Below, piece by piece: positions 24,018 to 33,019 of a DNA stretch of 64,000 nucleotides. Numbering within the stretch: position 1 is the stretch's first letter; every line of letters begins with the position of its first letter. This DNA is from CAYZMS01 sp964479625 (GTDB lineage: Bacteria > Bacteroidota > Bacteroidia > Chitinophagales > Saprospiraceae), in contig CAYZMS010000023.1 of the NCBI GenBank assembly GCA_964479625.1, positions 1 through 64,000 on the forward strand, written 5' to 3'. The notes beneath the pieces are model-generated. The model ran no database searches and was not told where the DNA came from. It saw nothing but the letters and a program-made list of their open reading frames with translations. The position numbers were made by a program, and so were the translations under genes.

Positions 24018-25844
24018 TTAATTTCTTCGAATATTTTTGAAGCGGGCCTTAATTTCCTCCAATGTGGGCATATTTTTCCAGTTGATTTGGCTAGCCCGCT
24101 CTTTAAGCACCGCTACCACTTCCTCCATTTTGATGGGTGGGTAGTCCTTTGGATCGTAATAAGGAGGCGGCAGGGCGGTTTTGACCCCTTGGGCTCTGAG
24201 CCCCGATTCTACATCTATGGGTTGGTCACTATAACTTTCGGGCAGCGCCATGGCAGAACGGGCGCTGTATTGGGACACCTGAAAGGATCCCCTTTTATCA
24301 GATAAGCGTCCATTATAGAGGTGCTCGGTAATGGCAGCAGCCCGCTGGTTGGCGTGGGTCATGGGGGCGGTTGTTCCGGTAGAATAGGTCTCTCGTACTT
24401 TCAGGTATTCATCGATCACGGATTGCTCATCGGGATCGGCCCAGGTCTGGGGGTTCGAATTGATAAAGCCCGTGTTTTGCATAGCGATCTCTACACAATC
24501 CTTTACCCAACTGGGGCGGTTGACATGATTGTCCAGTAAGAGGGCTACCCCGTAGGAGGAGGTAATGATCTGGTTGAGGGTATAATTGTTGATAGCGAAA
24601 TTGGGTTGCCAGTAAAAAGTTTTCAGACGGCTGGCGGCGTGTTCTATTTCTACAGCATTAATTTGGGCATCCTGACCTGCCCGCCAGAATCGAAAGGCCC
24701 AATCCGGCTCGCGGAATTGTTCTTTCAGGTAAGCCTGATTGATGATTTTGCCCCCATAGGTAATAAATCCATAGGTCGGACTGGTTTCCTCTGTTACGTC
24801 TATACCGGCGCTCGCAAAATGGGCTTCGAAAGTTGCGGGGTAGTAGGATTTTACTTTTTTGAGCAGTGCAGGCAGCTCCCCCTCTCCATCTTGCTGCCCC
24901 AGCGTCCATTGGAACATCCCAAAGCTATGGAAAGCACTGTCATAGGTATTGACCGCATCCAGTTTGCCTTCATTTTCGGCCACGGCAGAAATTACTTCAA
25001 TGGCAGAATCCGTGAGGTCGAGATCTTCCATTAACATCTGCTTGTTTTGGGCTATGAAAGTAGGAACGTCATTATATCCATAAGAAACCACTCCCACCGG
25101 ATCCCGTTTTTTTAATACCACCTGCACCTGACCGTCACCTGCGGTATAGGAGTCGCCATTATCCATTATGGAGATATCATCGGATAAGGGCGGTGGAGTA
25201 ACCGGGTCTACCGGAGTAGGAAAAGGAGTGGTAGGGTCGGTTGGAGTAGTAGGGTCGGTTGGAAAGTTGGGAACTGTGCCGCCCGGAGAAGACTGGCTAA
25301 TGTCCGGACCATAGAATTGCAAGCTATCCCGTAGGAGGTCCCCGGCTAACTGCTTATCGACATTTTTCAAATTACCCGGGTTAATTCCCCGTTGTTGGGC
25401 ATAGGCCTGCAATCGTTCTTTGATATCACCCTTGTTAATACTCAGACGAGAAAGGAGCATTTCCAACTGCTGGGTGCCAAAATGGTTGGGATCCTCGAGG
25501 TTGAAAGCCCTTTTTAGGTTATTGCCGTCAATATTCTGTTGCAGATAATAAATACTGGAAAGAGCCTCCTGTTGATTGAGTATTCGCTGCAGGATATTGG
25601 GAGTAGCACTTAGACCGGAGCCATCGAACCCATTTCTTTGGGCAAAGCTGCGAATGGCCTGGGCCGTTCCATCTCCATAAAAGTTAGTGGACCTGTACTG
25701 GTCCCAGCTAAGATCACCAGAATACCCAATACTTTGTAAAACAGCTCGCAACTGCCCCACGTATTCATTCTGTGCTCCACGATACAAGTATAGATCTGCC
25801 GTATGGGTGCGCAGTAAATCCAGTAAGTCAACGGTCTCGTTCAT
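24018..25844 (-). CDS. Modular peptidoglycan-binding/muramidase-like protein
   Basis: 608-aa protein without a signal peptide, starting at ATG 25844 (NETVDLLDLLRTHT). Three parts can be seen. An N-terminal region (about 1-195) has a peptidoglycan-binding-like helical segment (YVGQLRAVLQSIGYSG, GDGTAQAIRSFAQRNGF). A Pro/Thr linker (about 200-230) repeats PTDPTTP. A C-terminal domain (about 270-470) includes EVISAVAENEGKLDAVNTYD and SFGMFQWTLGQ, similar to lysozyme/chitosanase-like folds with a candidate catalytic Glu in AENEG. Absence of a signal suggests release by lysis, a contractile or phage-derived device, or a cytosolic role. No such genes are nearby. Substrate unproven. Confidence 0.6.
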   Translation of the reverse strand: MNETVDLLDLLRTHTADLYLYRGAQNEYVGQLRAVLQSIGYSGDLSWDQYRSTNFYGDGTAQAIRSFAQRNGFDGSGLSATPNILQRILNQQEALSSIYYLQQNIDGNNLKRAFNLEDPNHFGTQQLEMLLSRLSINKGDIKERLQAYAQQRGINPGNLKNVDKQLAGDLLRDSLQFYGPDISQSSPGGTVPNFPTDPTTPTDPTTPFPTPVDPVTPPPLSDDISIMDNGDSYTAGDGQVQVVLKKRDPVGVVSYGYNDVPTFIAQNKQMLMEDLDLTDSAIEVISAVAENEGKLDAVNTYDSAFHSFGMFQWTLGQQDGEGELPALLKKVKSYYPATFEAHFASAGIDVTEETSPTYGFITYGGKIINQAYLKEQFREPDWAFRFWRAGQDAQINAVEIEHAASRLKTFYWQPNFAINNYTLNQIITSSYGVALLLDNHVNRPSWVKDCVEIAMQNTGFINSNPQTWADPDEQSVIDEYLKVRETYSTGTTAPMTHANQRAAAITEHLYNGRLSDKRGSFQVSQYSARSAMALPESYSDQPIDVESGLRAQGVKTALPPPYYDPKDYPPIKMEEVVAVLKERASQINWKNMPTLEEIKARFKNIRRN

Positions 25845-25971
25845 AAGTGGATACCTTTTCTGGTTCAAAGGTGGAAGGACGGAACGCCTTCCAGGATTCG
25901 ACATTTTTATTTTGCTTCTGGCAGGTAAAAAGTCGAATATTTAGCAATTTAATAAATAAAGTGCAATTCCT

Positions 25972-26520
25972 TTACCTTCCCTTCCCGAATACCTGTACCC
26001 AGTAATTATCGGCTTGTGCTGATCCCATTTCAGTGAACTGCTTGCCCATCATATTTTGGCAATGCCCCGGGCTCTCCATCCACGACTGAACCACACTTTT
26101 TACGGTATGCTTTCCCCAGGCGATATTTTCGCCTATTGCAGACCAGGTATATCCTGCACTTTTGGCCCGGTCCCCTACCTGGCTGCCGTTACTGCCTGTG
26201 TGGTTGAAAAAATCATTATTGGACATATCCTTTGCATGACCTGTGGCAGCCTTTTCTAACTTGTTATTCCACTTTAGAGGGGGAACAGCAGGCATATTTT
26301 TATTGCCACACCGACAACCTTCCGTACGTAAGGCATTGACTGCTAAAAGCATGGGGGATGATTCCGGCGTTGGAGCCTGGTTCTCATCAGCGGGAGGGCT
26401 GACTTCGGTTTCGGGTGGGAGGGCCTCCTCTTGCTCAGGGGAATCCGCAAGGTCAAGACAGGACGAAAGCAGCAAGAAAATACAACTGCTAACAGCGGCC
26501 AGAAAGAATGTTCTGTTCAT
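25972..26520 (-). CDS. CAP/SCP-domain lipoprotein
   Basis: 182-aa protein with lipoprotein signal (FLAAVSSCIFLLLSSC, lipobox Cys about residue 21) and an acidic Pro/Glu linker (about 27-52). The CAP domain follows, with VNALRTEGCRCGN, PPLKWNNKLEKAATGHAKDM, FFNHTGSNGSQVGDRAKSAG, GENIAWGKHTVKSVVQSWME and SPGHCQNMMGKQFTEMGSAQ. The His, Glu and His of the CAP cavity are all present. The LRTEGCRCGN segment is typical of the bacterial branch. The function of bacterial CAP proteins is mostly unknown. Start at 26520 chosen because upstream codons give no signal peptide. Confidence 0.9.
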   Translation of the reverse strand: MNRTFFLAAVSSCIFLLLSSCLDLADSPEQEEALPPETEVSPPADENQAPTPESSPMLLAVNALRTEGCRCGNKNMPAVPPLKWNNKLEKAATGHAKDMSNNDFFNHTGSNGSQVGDRAKSAGYTWSAIGENIAWGKHTVKSVVQSWMESPGHCQNMMGKQFTEMGSAQADNYWVQVFGKGR

Positions 26521-26692
26521 TATGAATTGGTTTTTTAACCAAAACGCAGGAGCGACTGCGGTAGTGTAAAAAAGATGCCTCAAAGCTTGGGATATGCCTT
26601 GAGGCAGCAGGAAAATAATTGGTTTTACAAGACAGGGTCTATTTTATTTAAAACCCAAACAGGGGCAGACCCGGAAGCAAATTCCAAAATGC

Positions 26693-28042
26693 CTAGTTAC
26701 ATCCCAGGTCGGCCTGGGACTGACTATCGTTATTGGGGAAGCAGAGGCCGGATAAAACACTGGCTGGTTGATAACGTTGAAGATCGTCATCATAAAGCCC
26801 TTCGCTAAGGAAGGCGGTAATGGCATCCACTTCAGAGGCACTTAATCCAAGCGGTTGGAAATTAGCTGCCAATTGACTGGCTGGGACATCCGGGTTTGCA
26901 GGTATGGCCTGGTTCTTATATTCTACAACCTCCCGGATAGAACGGAAGGTCCCCCCATGTCCAAGGAAAGGCGAATCTTTCATGTTGTACAGTTGAGGGG
27001 TTTTGAACTTGTATTCGTCTTCAGGTACTAAAGTGAAGCCACCGCGGCCTTTGTGTTCAGGATTATCGGGGCCGGTGTTGAATACACCATTGGGGTTATC
27101 ATCCAGGTCTGGCATTCCGTAACCGTAAAAGGTCATGCTGTTCAATGCCGGTCCGGTATGGCAAGTGCCACATTGAGCTTTACCGAAAAATAGAACAGCA
27201 CCTTCTTTTTCGATTTCAGCCAGGGCGTCATAGTCGCCTTCTAACCATTGTTGGAATGGGGCCTTATTAGCGAGTAAGGTACGCTCATAAGCTGCGATAG
27301 CCAAACCTGCCCGAATGCGGTCATAGCGTTCGGATTTGTCTACATCCGGAAAAGCCGCATCAAAGAGAGGAGCATAGCCCACTTCTTCTAACCAGGCCGT
27401 ATCAAAATCCAATCGATGTACAGAAAGCCCTGCAATAGCTTGGGTTTCAATGCCTTCAAAGCCAAGGAAATTGTTTTCCTTAGGAGTGCCTATTGTCCAG
27501 GAATCTTCTGTGCCTACGTTGGGGCCGGTGGCACCAAACTGGCCATTCCACAACATTACTTTTTGCCAGGCAGCATTCATGGCGGAAGGAGAGCGAATGG
27601 GGAGAACGTCCAGGTCCTCATGGAGGTAGGCAGGAGACGCATCCCGACCTTCCCCGTTCATTCCAAAACCAATACCACCCTCGCCAATTCCCTGTACCCG
27701 GCCGGCCTGAAAACCGGCAGAGGCAAAGTGACAGGAGGCACAGGAGTAAGTGCCCTCAGCTATACTTTGAAAAGGGGCAATGGCCAGGCCGGTTTCGTGA
27801 TATAACAATTGGCCCAATGCCACTTTTTCAGTGGTTATAGGGTTTTGTGGATCCTGAGGTATGGCGCTAAAATCATCAGACTCCGGCATAGTAAAAGTAG
27901 CCAGACCGTCCTGGCCGCCTACCTGATCTAGTAGGTTGATCAACTCCTGATCCAACATGGAGAGTTGATCCTCCTCCTCATCGTCTTGACAGCCGGAAAA
28001 AATTAAGGCCATACCGATCCCAAACAGCAATAGTTTTTTCAT
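26693..28042 (-). CDS. Di-haem cytochrome-c peroxidase (MauG/CcpA-type) lipoprotein
   Basis: 449-aa exported protein with a lipoprotein signal (LLLFGIGMALIFSGC). Two c-type haem sites are present, CASCHFASAGFQAGR (about residue 100) and CGTCHTGPALNSMTF (about 290), as expected for di-haem peroxidases that reduce hydrogen peroxide with electrons from small cytochromes. YAPLFDAAFPD and GLAIAAYERTLL are typical of the family. Axial Met or Tyr cannot be settled by eye, so MauG-like oxidation of a protein partner is possible. It stands alone on the minus strand, upstream of the CAP lipoprotein gene with 172 nt between them. Confidence 0.92.
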   Translation of the reverse strand: MKKLLLFGIGMALIFSGCQDDEEEDQLSMLDQELINLLDQVGGQDGLATFTMPESDDFSAIPQDPQNPITTEKVALGQLLYHETGLAIAPFQSIAEGTYSCASCHFASAGFQAGRVQGIGEGGIGFGMNGEGRDASPAYLHEDLDVLPIRSPSAMNAAWQKVMLWNGQFGATGPNVGTEDSWTIGTPKENNFLGFEGIETQAIAGLSVHRLDFDTAWLEEVGYAPLFDAAFPDVDKSERYDRIRAGLAIAAYERTLLANKAPFQQWLEGDYDALAEIEKEGAVLFFGKAQCGTCHTGPALNSMTFYGYGMPDLDDNPNGVFNTGPDNPEHKGRGGFTLVPEDEYKFKTPQLYNMKDSPFLGHGGTFRSIREVVEYKNQAIPANPDVPASQLAANFQPLGLSASEVDAITAFLSEGLYDDDLQRYQPASVLSGLCFPNNDSQSQADLGCN

Positions 28043-28243
28043 AACTAAAAAAAATTAAGCTAGGTTGCAAAAGGTATTCAAAAGTTAGACGAGGCAACAA
28101 GCTTTAAAGACTTGAAGGAATTGGACGCATTTGACTTGGAACTCAACGTAGATTTGAGCCAAGTAGAAGCTTGGTTAATCACCAGGCAAGCTTACATGTT
28201 GACTGCAAGATAAAGGGATTTAGTATAAAAAGTGGGATAAAAA

Positions 28244-28278
28244 TAAAAAAGGCTCCGGCAGCGCCGGAGCCTTTTTTA
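28244..28278. terminator. Terminator after rplT
   Basis: 9-bp stem GGCTCCGGC/GCCGGAGCC (28251-28259 with 28263-28271), 3-nt loop, flanked by A and T runs on both sides, so it works in both directions. The rplT stop codon (28276-28278) falls at its edge. Confidence 0.92.
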
Positions 28279-28620
28279 TTTTACTGTATTCACAATTTCT
28301 TTGAAAGTAGCTGGATGGTTCATGGCCAGATCCGCCAGCACCTTTCGATTGATTTGGATATCATTTTCAGAAAGCTTGTGCATCAGGTGGCTGTAGGTGA
28401 TCCCTTCCTGACGGGCAGCAGCATTAATACGGGCGATCCATAATCTTCGGAAAGCACGCTTCTTATTGCGTCGGTCCCGGTAAGCGTATTGCATACCTTT
28501 TTCGACAGCATTTTTGGCTACTGTATAAACATTGGAGCGAGCGCCAAAGTATCCTTTGGCAGATTTTAGAATTCGTTTGCGTCTTTCTCTCGACGCAACG
28601 GCATTCACTGAACGTGGCAT
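28276..28620 (-). CDS. rplT: 50S ribosomal protein L20
   Basis: L20, an early-assembly 23S rRNA-binding protein, 114 aa. The sequence is the standard basic start (PRSVNAVASRERRKRILKSA), AYRDRRNKKRAFRRLWIARI, AAARQEGITYSHLMHKL and LADLAMNHPATFKEIV. It lies 84 nt after rpmI in the usual rpmI-rplT pair. In other bacteria L20 represses the infC-rpmI-rplT operon by binding its mRNA; a site is not identified here with confidence. Confidence 0.98.
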   Translation of the reverse strand: MPRSVNAVASRERRKRILKSAKGYFGARSNVYTVAKNAVEKGMQYAYRDRRNKKRAFRRLWIARINAAARQEGITYSHLMHKLSENDIQINRKVLADLAMNHPATFKEIVNTVK

Positions 28621-28704
28621 AAAAAAGATTTTTTAGTACAATACAGGGACCTATATCAGGCACTTTAGACCTGTATTCTCGTTAAAAATGAGTGCTAGAC
28701 AGGT

Positions 28705-28902
28705 TTAGCGCAAGCAGAGCATACGTTTGACGCGCTTTTCGTCAGCATCGCTGACCAAATTACTGTCGCGCAAACGCAATTTGGCTTTGCTGCTTTTCTT
28801 ACGCATTAAGTGGGACGTATTGGCCTGGAATCGTTTGATCTTTCCGGAGCCCGTCCGCTTGAAGCGTTTTTTTGCACTGGAGTGCGTCTTCATCTTAGGC
28901 AT
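28705..28902 (-). CDS. rpmI: 50S ribosomal protein L35
   Basis: L35, 65 aa, highly basic: PKMKTHSSAKKRFKRTGSGK, then IKRFQANTSHLMRKKSSKAK and VKRMLCL. Standard length and start. The gap to infC upstream is long (211 nt) and contains both a hairpin and a good promoter (28984-29014), so rpmI-rplT can probably be transcribed independently of infC. Confidence 0.97.
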   Translation of the reverse strand: MPKMKTHSSAKKRFKRTGSGKIKRFQANTSHLMRKKSSKAKLRLRDSNLVSDADEKRVKRMLCLR

Positions 28903-28983
28903 AACACAGAAATTTTATTTTCACCGACCAGCCGAATCCACAAGTGGACCCACTAGCCAAGCAGCTTTGTTCAAAATTGTCTG

Positions 28984-29014
28984 CAAAGGTAGAACAAAAA
29001 ACTGTAAAAGCCAA
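28984..29014 (-). promoter_or_regulatory. Internal promoter of rpmI-rplT
   Basis: On the minus strand TACCTTTG (plus 28984-28991) is an exact -7 element, with TTG (plus 29012-29014) 20 nt upstream. The predicted leader before rpmI is about 75 nt. Confidence 0.65.
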
Positions 29015-29055
29015 CTTTTTGCCATTGATAGATGGAGGAAAACCCAAAAGGGGCC

Positions 29056-29093
29056 CTGTGCAGAAGGGGCTATAACTGAGCCCTTCTACACAG
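29056..29093. promoter_or_regulatory. Long hairpin between infC and rpmI
   Basis: A stem of about 15 bp (29056-29071 with 29079-29093, one bulge and one G-U pair) and 7-nt loop, about 20 nt after the infC stop. T-richness is better on the plus side (TTTTTATTTT from 29095) than on the operon strand (CCCCTTTT). It may end or attenuate infC transcription, or protect the infC 3' end. Confidence 0.6.
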
Positions 29094-29113
29094 CTTTTTA
29101 TTTTGGAAGATGC

Positions 29114-29701
29114 TTACTTTTTTTTCTTAGGCGAGACCATGACGATCATACGGCGGCCTTCCATTTTGGGAAGGGCTTCGGCAGCGCCATATTCTTCCAG
29201 TTCTTTTAAAAAGCGAAGTAAGAGCAGTTGGCCGCGATCCTTGAAGACGATAGTTCGCCCTTTAAAGTGGACATAGGCCTTGACCTTCGCTCCTTCTTCC
29301 AGGAAGTTTTTGGCATGTTTGATCTTAAACTCAAAGTCGTGATCGTCAGTGTTTGGACCAAAGCGAATTTCCTTAATCACGGTTTTGGCCGCTTTGGCTT
29401 TAATTTCCTTTTCTTTCTTTTTGCGTTCGTAGAGAAACTTGTTGAAATCGATGATACGAACTACAGGAGGCTTGGCATTCGGGGAGATTTCCACCAGATC
29501 GAGCTCTACCTTGCGTGCCCAGTTCTTAACATCCCTAGTGTTGTAAACTTCTCCTGGTTTGAGCTCTTGCCCAACGACTTCGGAAACTTCTTCCAGGTTT
29601 TCGCCTACCAGGCGTACTTCAGGAACCCGAATATTGTCGTTTACCCGAAATTGCGGTTTTGATTTGTCCGGTTCCGGACTTCTTCTTTGTCTTCTTGCCA
29701 A
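29114..29701 (-). CDS. infC: Translation initiation factor IF-3
   Basis: IF-3 binds the 30S subunit, prevents premature 50S joining and checks start codons. About 195 aa: N-domain FRVNDNIRVPEVRLVGENLE, linker with DLVEISPNAKPPVVRIIDFN, YERKKKEKEIKAKAAKTVIK, and C-domain RFGPNTDDHDFEFKIKHAKN. No in-frame ATG precedes the conserved region: the only starts after the upstream stop are TTG at 29701 (giving LARRQRR, read as Met) and ATT at 29713. A non-ATG start is a known hallmark of infC autoregulation in Escherichia coli, where it is AUU. I keep TTG but the true start is uncertain. Confidence 0.95.
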   Translation of the reverse strand: MARRQRRSPEPDKSKPQFRVNDNIRVPEVRLVGENLEEVSEVVGQELKPGEVYNTRDVKNWARKVELDLVEISPNAKPPVVRIIDFNKFLYERKKKEKEIKAKAAKTVIKEIRFGPNTDDHDFEFKIKHAKNFLEEGAKVKAYVHFKGRTIVFKDRGQLLLLRFLKELEEYGAAEALPKMEGRRMIVMVSPKKKK

Positions 29702-29796
29702 ACGAAATTTAATTTAGTGAAACAATGTATAAATAGAATGTAAAATTCGAAAAGAAAGTTCCAAACTATAAAAAATACCTTTTAAAATAAAAATGC

Positions 29797-29835
29797 AAAA
29801 AGGTACATGCTCCGGTAACCGGGCATGTACCTTTT
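29797..29835 (-). terminator. Terminator of clpC
   Basis: 13-bp stem AAAAGGTACATGC/GCATGTACCTTTT (29798-29810 with 29823-29835), capped by CCGG-TAA-CCGG, followed on the minus strand by a T-run. It lies 20 nt after the clpC stop. Confidence 0.9.
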
Positions 29836-29854
29836 ACGGAAAATAATTTATTTA

Positions 29855-32410
29855 TTATTTCTTGACGTCAGAATTGACTTCTTTCGACAAGGTGATGATC
29901 AGTGTTTTTTGATTTCCTTCTTCTTCGGCTAAATGCGCTTCCAACAGACTGCCTTCTGAGGGAGATTCATTTAAAATGAACTCTGCGAGTGGGTCTTCCA
30001 GGTATTTTTGGATAGCCCGATGCAATGGCCTGGCTCCAAATTGAGGGTCAAAGCCTTTGTCTGCAAGGAAAGATTTAGCCTCCTCTGACAAATTCAGCGA
30101 GTAGGTCATATCTTCCAGGCGCTTGTGCAGGTCTTTAAGTGCAATGTCAATGATCTTAAAGATCTCCTCCTGTCCAAGGCTGTTAAAGATCAGCACGTCA
30201 TCGATCCGGTTGAGGAACTCAGGCGAGAACGTGCGCTTCAAAGCATTTTGGATCACGGATTTGGAGTGGTCTTCTGCTTGCTGTTGACGAGCCTTGGTAG
30301 CAAAACCAACACCCTGACCGAAGTCTTTTAACTGACGCACTCCAATATTCGAGGTCATGATGATAAGGGTATTCTTAAAGTCCACCCGTCGGCCGAGGCC
30401 GTCCGTAAGTTGGCCGTCGTCCAAGACCTGAAGTAGAATATTGTACACATCCGGGTGAGCCTTTTCAATCTCATCCAGTAAGACCACAGAGTAAGGTTTC
30501 CGGCGTACTTTCTCTGTTAATTGGCCGCCCTCTTCATACCCTACATATCCTGGAGGCGCTCCGATCAGTCGACTTACGGAGAATTTCTCCATGTATTCGC
30601 TCATATCAATCCGGATCAGCGCATCATCGGAGTCGAAGATATACCGGGCTAGAGCTTTAGCCAATTCAGTTTTACCCACCCCGGTAGGTCCAAGGAAGAT
30701 GAAGGTACCGATCGGTTTTTTAGGATCTTTCAGACCGACGCGATTGCGCTGAATGGCCTTGGTGATCTTTCCGATGGCCTCATCCTGCCCAATAATAGCT
30801 TGCTGGAGGTCTTTGTCCATATGGACCAGTCTCTTACTTTCACTCTGGGCCACTTTCTTGACTGGGATTCCTGTCATCATGGCCACTACTTCGGCAATAT
30901 CCTCTTCGCCTACCGGGTAGCGTTTGGTCTTGGATTCCTCTTCCCATTGGACCTTGGCAAATTCCAGTTGGCGTACCAATTTCGACTCCTTGTCGCGCAG
31001 GTCCGCTGCTTTTTCGTACTGCTGGTTCTTAACTGCCTGATTCTTTAGATCTTTTAGTTCCTCGATATTTTTTTCGAGTTCCTCTATATGTTTTGGAACG
31101 TGGATATTTTTGAGGTGAACTCTTGCGCCGACTTCATCCAAAACATCAATAGCCTTATCCGGAAGGAAGCGATCAGTGATGTACCGGTCGCTCAATCGCA
31201 CACAGGCTTCGATTGCTTCGTTCGCATAGTTGACATTGTGGAATTCTTCGTATTTCCCTTTGATGTTATTCAGAATGATCTTGGCTTCGTCAGCAGAGGG
31301 TGGATCCACCATCACTTTCTGGAAGCGCCGGTCGAGTGCACCGTCCTTTTCAATGTGCTGGCGGTATTCGTCCAGGGTAGAAGCACCGATACACTGCAAT
31401 TCTCCGCGAGCAAGTGCAGGCTTGAAAATATTGGAAGCATCCAGGGAACCAGTAGCACCGCCTGCCCCTACGATGGTATGGATTTCGTCGATAAAGAGAA
31501 TGACGTCCCGTGATTTTTCGAGCTCGTTCATGATGGCTTTCATTCGCTCCTCGAACTGGCCGCGATATTTGGTGCCTGCAACCAAGGCTGCAAGATCTAG
31601 CATAACGATGCGCTTGTTGAACAAGGTACGGGAGACCTTGCGCTGAATGATCCGCAAAGCCAATCCTTCTACGATGGCGGTCTTACCCACTCCCGGTTCC
31701 CCGATAAGGATGGGGTTGTTCTTCTTCCGGCGGCTGAGGATCTGAGAGACGCGCTCGATTTCATTTTCGCGCCCGATAATGGGATCCAGTTTATCTTCTT
31801 CAGCCAGCTTGGTGATATCGCGGCCGAAGTTGTCCAGCACAGGTGTTCGGGATTTAGCATTTCCTTTTCGTTGCTGGTAACGTCCTGATTGTTCTTCCTC
31901 GTCGTAGGGGTCGTCAGCCTCTGAAGGCGCCTGGGCGTAGGGTTCTGTGTTGCTAAAGTCCTGTTCCTGACGCACATACTCCAATTCGGCCTTATAGATA
32001 TCGTAGTCGATATCGAATTGGTGTAATATTTTACTGGCCGGGTTCTCGCCATGTTTGAGGATGGAGAGGATGAGGTGTTCCGGGCTAACTTCATCGCTGT
32101 TCAGCATTTTTGCTTCAAGCAGCGTTACTTTCAGCACCTTTTCGGCCTGTTTGTTCAGGGGGATATTACCAATGTTTAGTTGAGCTCCGGTGGCTGGAAT
32201 TCGCTGGACGGACTTTTCAACGGTCTGACGCAGCTCTGCAGCGTCTACATCCAGGGATTCAAGTACCAGCACGGCCAGATCCTCCTTTTCGGACATAATC
32301 CCCAGCAACAAGTGCTCTGTGCCAATGAAATCATGCCCTAAACGGATGGCTTCATCCCGGCTGCGGGCTATTACCTGCTTAACCTTGGGAGAAAATCTTC
32401 TATTATTCAT
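29855..32410 (-). CDS. clpC: ATP-dependent Clp protease ATPase subunit ClpC
   Basis: Hsp100 unfoldase of 851 aa that feeds proteins to ClpP. The order is: Clp N-domain repeats (residues about 5-145, with FIGTEHLLLGIMSEKEDLAV and VSPEHLILSILKHGENPA), AAA-1 with GEPGVGKTAIVEGLALRI, a UVR-containing coiled middle region (QQYEKAADLRDKESKLVRQL), and AAA-2 with GPTGVGKTELAKALARYIF. The UVR motif and length mark it as ClpC, not ClpB. The conserved Bacteroidota use is general proteolysis and stress. No mcsA/mcsB/ctsR-like genes adjoin it. Monocistronic. Confidence 0.96.
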   Translation of the reverse strand: MNNRRFSPKVKQVIARSRDEAIRLGHDFIGTEHLLLGIMSEKEDLAVLVLESLDVDAAELRQTVEKSVQRIPATGAQLNIGNIPLNKQAEKVLKVTLLEAKMLNSDEVSPEHLILSILKHGENPASKILHQFDIDYDIYKAELEYVRQEQDFSNTEPYAQAPSEADDPYDEEEQSGRYQQRKGNAKSRTPVLDNFGRDITKLAEEDKLDPIIGRENEIERVSQILSRRKKNNPILIGEPGVGKTAIVEGLALRIIQRKVSRTLFNKRIVMLDLAALVAGTKYRGQFEERMKAIMNELEKSRDVILFIDEIHTIVGAGGATGSLDASNIFKPALARGELQCIGASTLDEYRQHIEKDGALDRRFQKVMVDPPSADEAKIILNNIKGKYEEFHNVNYANEAIEACVRLSDRYITDRFLPDKAIDVLDEVGARVHLKNIHVPKHIEELEKNIEELKDLKNQAVKNQQYEKAADLRDKESKLVRQLEFAKVQWEEESKTKRYPVGEEDIAEVVAMMTGIPVKKVAQSESKRLVHMDKDLQQAIIGQDEAIGKITKAIQRNRVGLKDPKKPIGTFIFLGPTGVGKTELAKALARYIFDSDDALIRIDMSEYMEKFSVSRLIGAPPGYVGYEEGGQLTEKVRRKPYSVVLLDEIEKAHPDVYNILLQVLDDGQLTDGLGRRVDFKNTLIIMTSNIGVRQLKDFGQGVGFATKARQQQAEDHSKSVIQNALKRTFSPEFLNRIDDVLIFNSLGQEEIFKIIDIALKDLHKRLEDMTYSLNLSEEAKSFLADKGFDPQFGARPLHRAIQKYLEDPLAEFILNESPSEGSLLEAHLAEEEGNQKTLIITLSKEVNSDVKK

Positions 32411-32462
32411 AAGCTGTGATCAATTCGCTTTTTAATACTTGGAATGGGGTAAGGATCGAAAA

Positions 32463-32493
32463 CAAGTATACTGCTAATTGAGTTTGGATACAA
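32463..32493 (-). promoter_or_regulatory. Candidate promoter of clpC
   Basis: Minus-strand TATACTTG (plus 32463-32470, 7/8 of the -7 element) with TTG (plus 32491-32493) 20 nt upstream. It lies in the 609-nt gap 32411-33019, which otherwise holds a GTAGGGG/CCCCTAC inverted repeat (32874-32880 with 32908-32914) and no convincing gene. Confidence 0.4.
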
Positions 32494-33019
32494 TTAAATA
32501 AGCATTTTGTTTCGATGACTTTTGCAGGTCATACCCTTTACTCCTTATTATAAAGAACCAGTTTAAAATTTATGATCTGGACTACTGCCAGATTATTTAT
32601 TGTCAGTTCATTTTATCAAGTCCAAAAGATTTGTCAAAAATTACTCCAAAATTGAAAAAGAGTCAAAATTTCAGGATTTAATTAACACAATCGACAGGGA
32701 GGCAGTTCCCTTAGCCGGCAACACAAAGGATCTATCCACTGTTGTGGTCCTTTCCCGGCGAAAGGCCAGGTGTTTTGGTTAGTTATTTTGATTATCGGAG
32801 AAATTGGTCTGTTCAGTAAAATAAATAAACAGGTGCAGTTCTTTAATTTTTAAAACACGATAGCATAACGTCTGTAGGGGCAAAACGGTTTATAATATAG
32901 TCGCTAACCCCTACTTTCAGCGTGCAGTAGCTTGCGCTTTTCCATTTTTATTTTCAAAAGGCCTTATGTAAGCTGCACTTTAATGGCTATTTTTACAGTT
33001 GAACTGATAATTATCCCAC

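Noticed and set aside
32600..32782. 60-codon plus-strand frame starting with TTG in the clpC-STAS gap
   Set aside because: No ATG start, no recognisable motif, low-complexity Lys/Ser-rich beginning, no promoter or terminator nearby. More likely a chance frame or decayed sequence.
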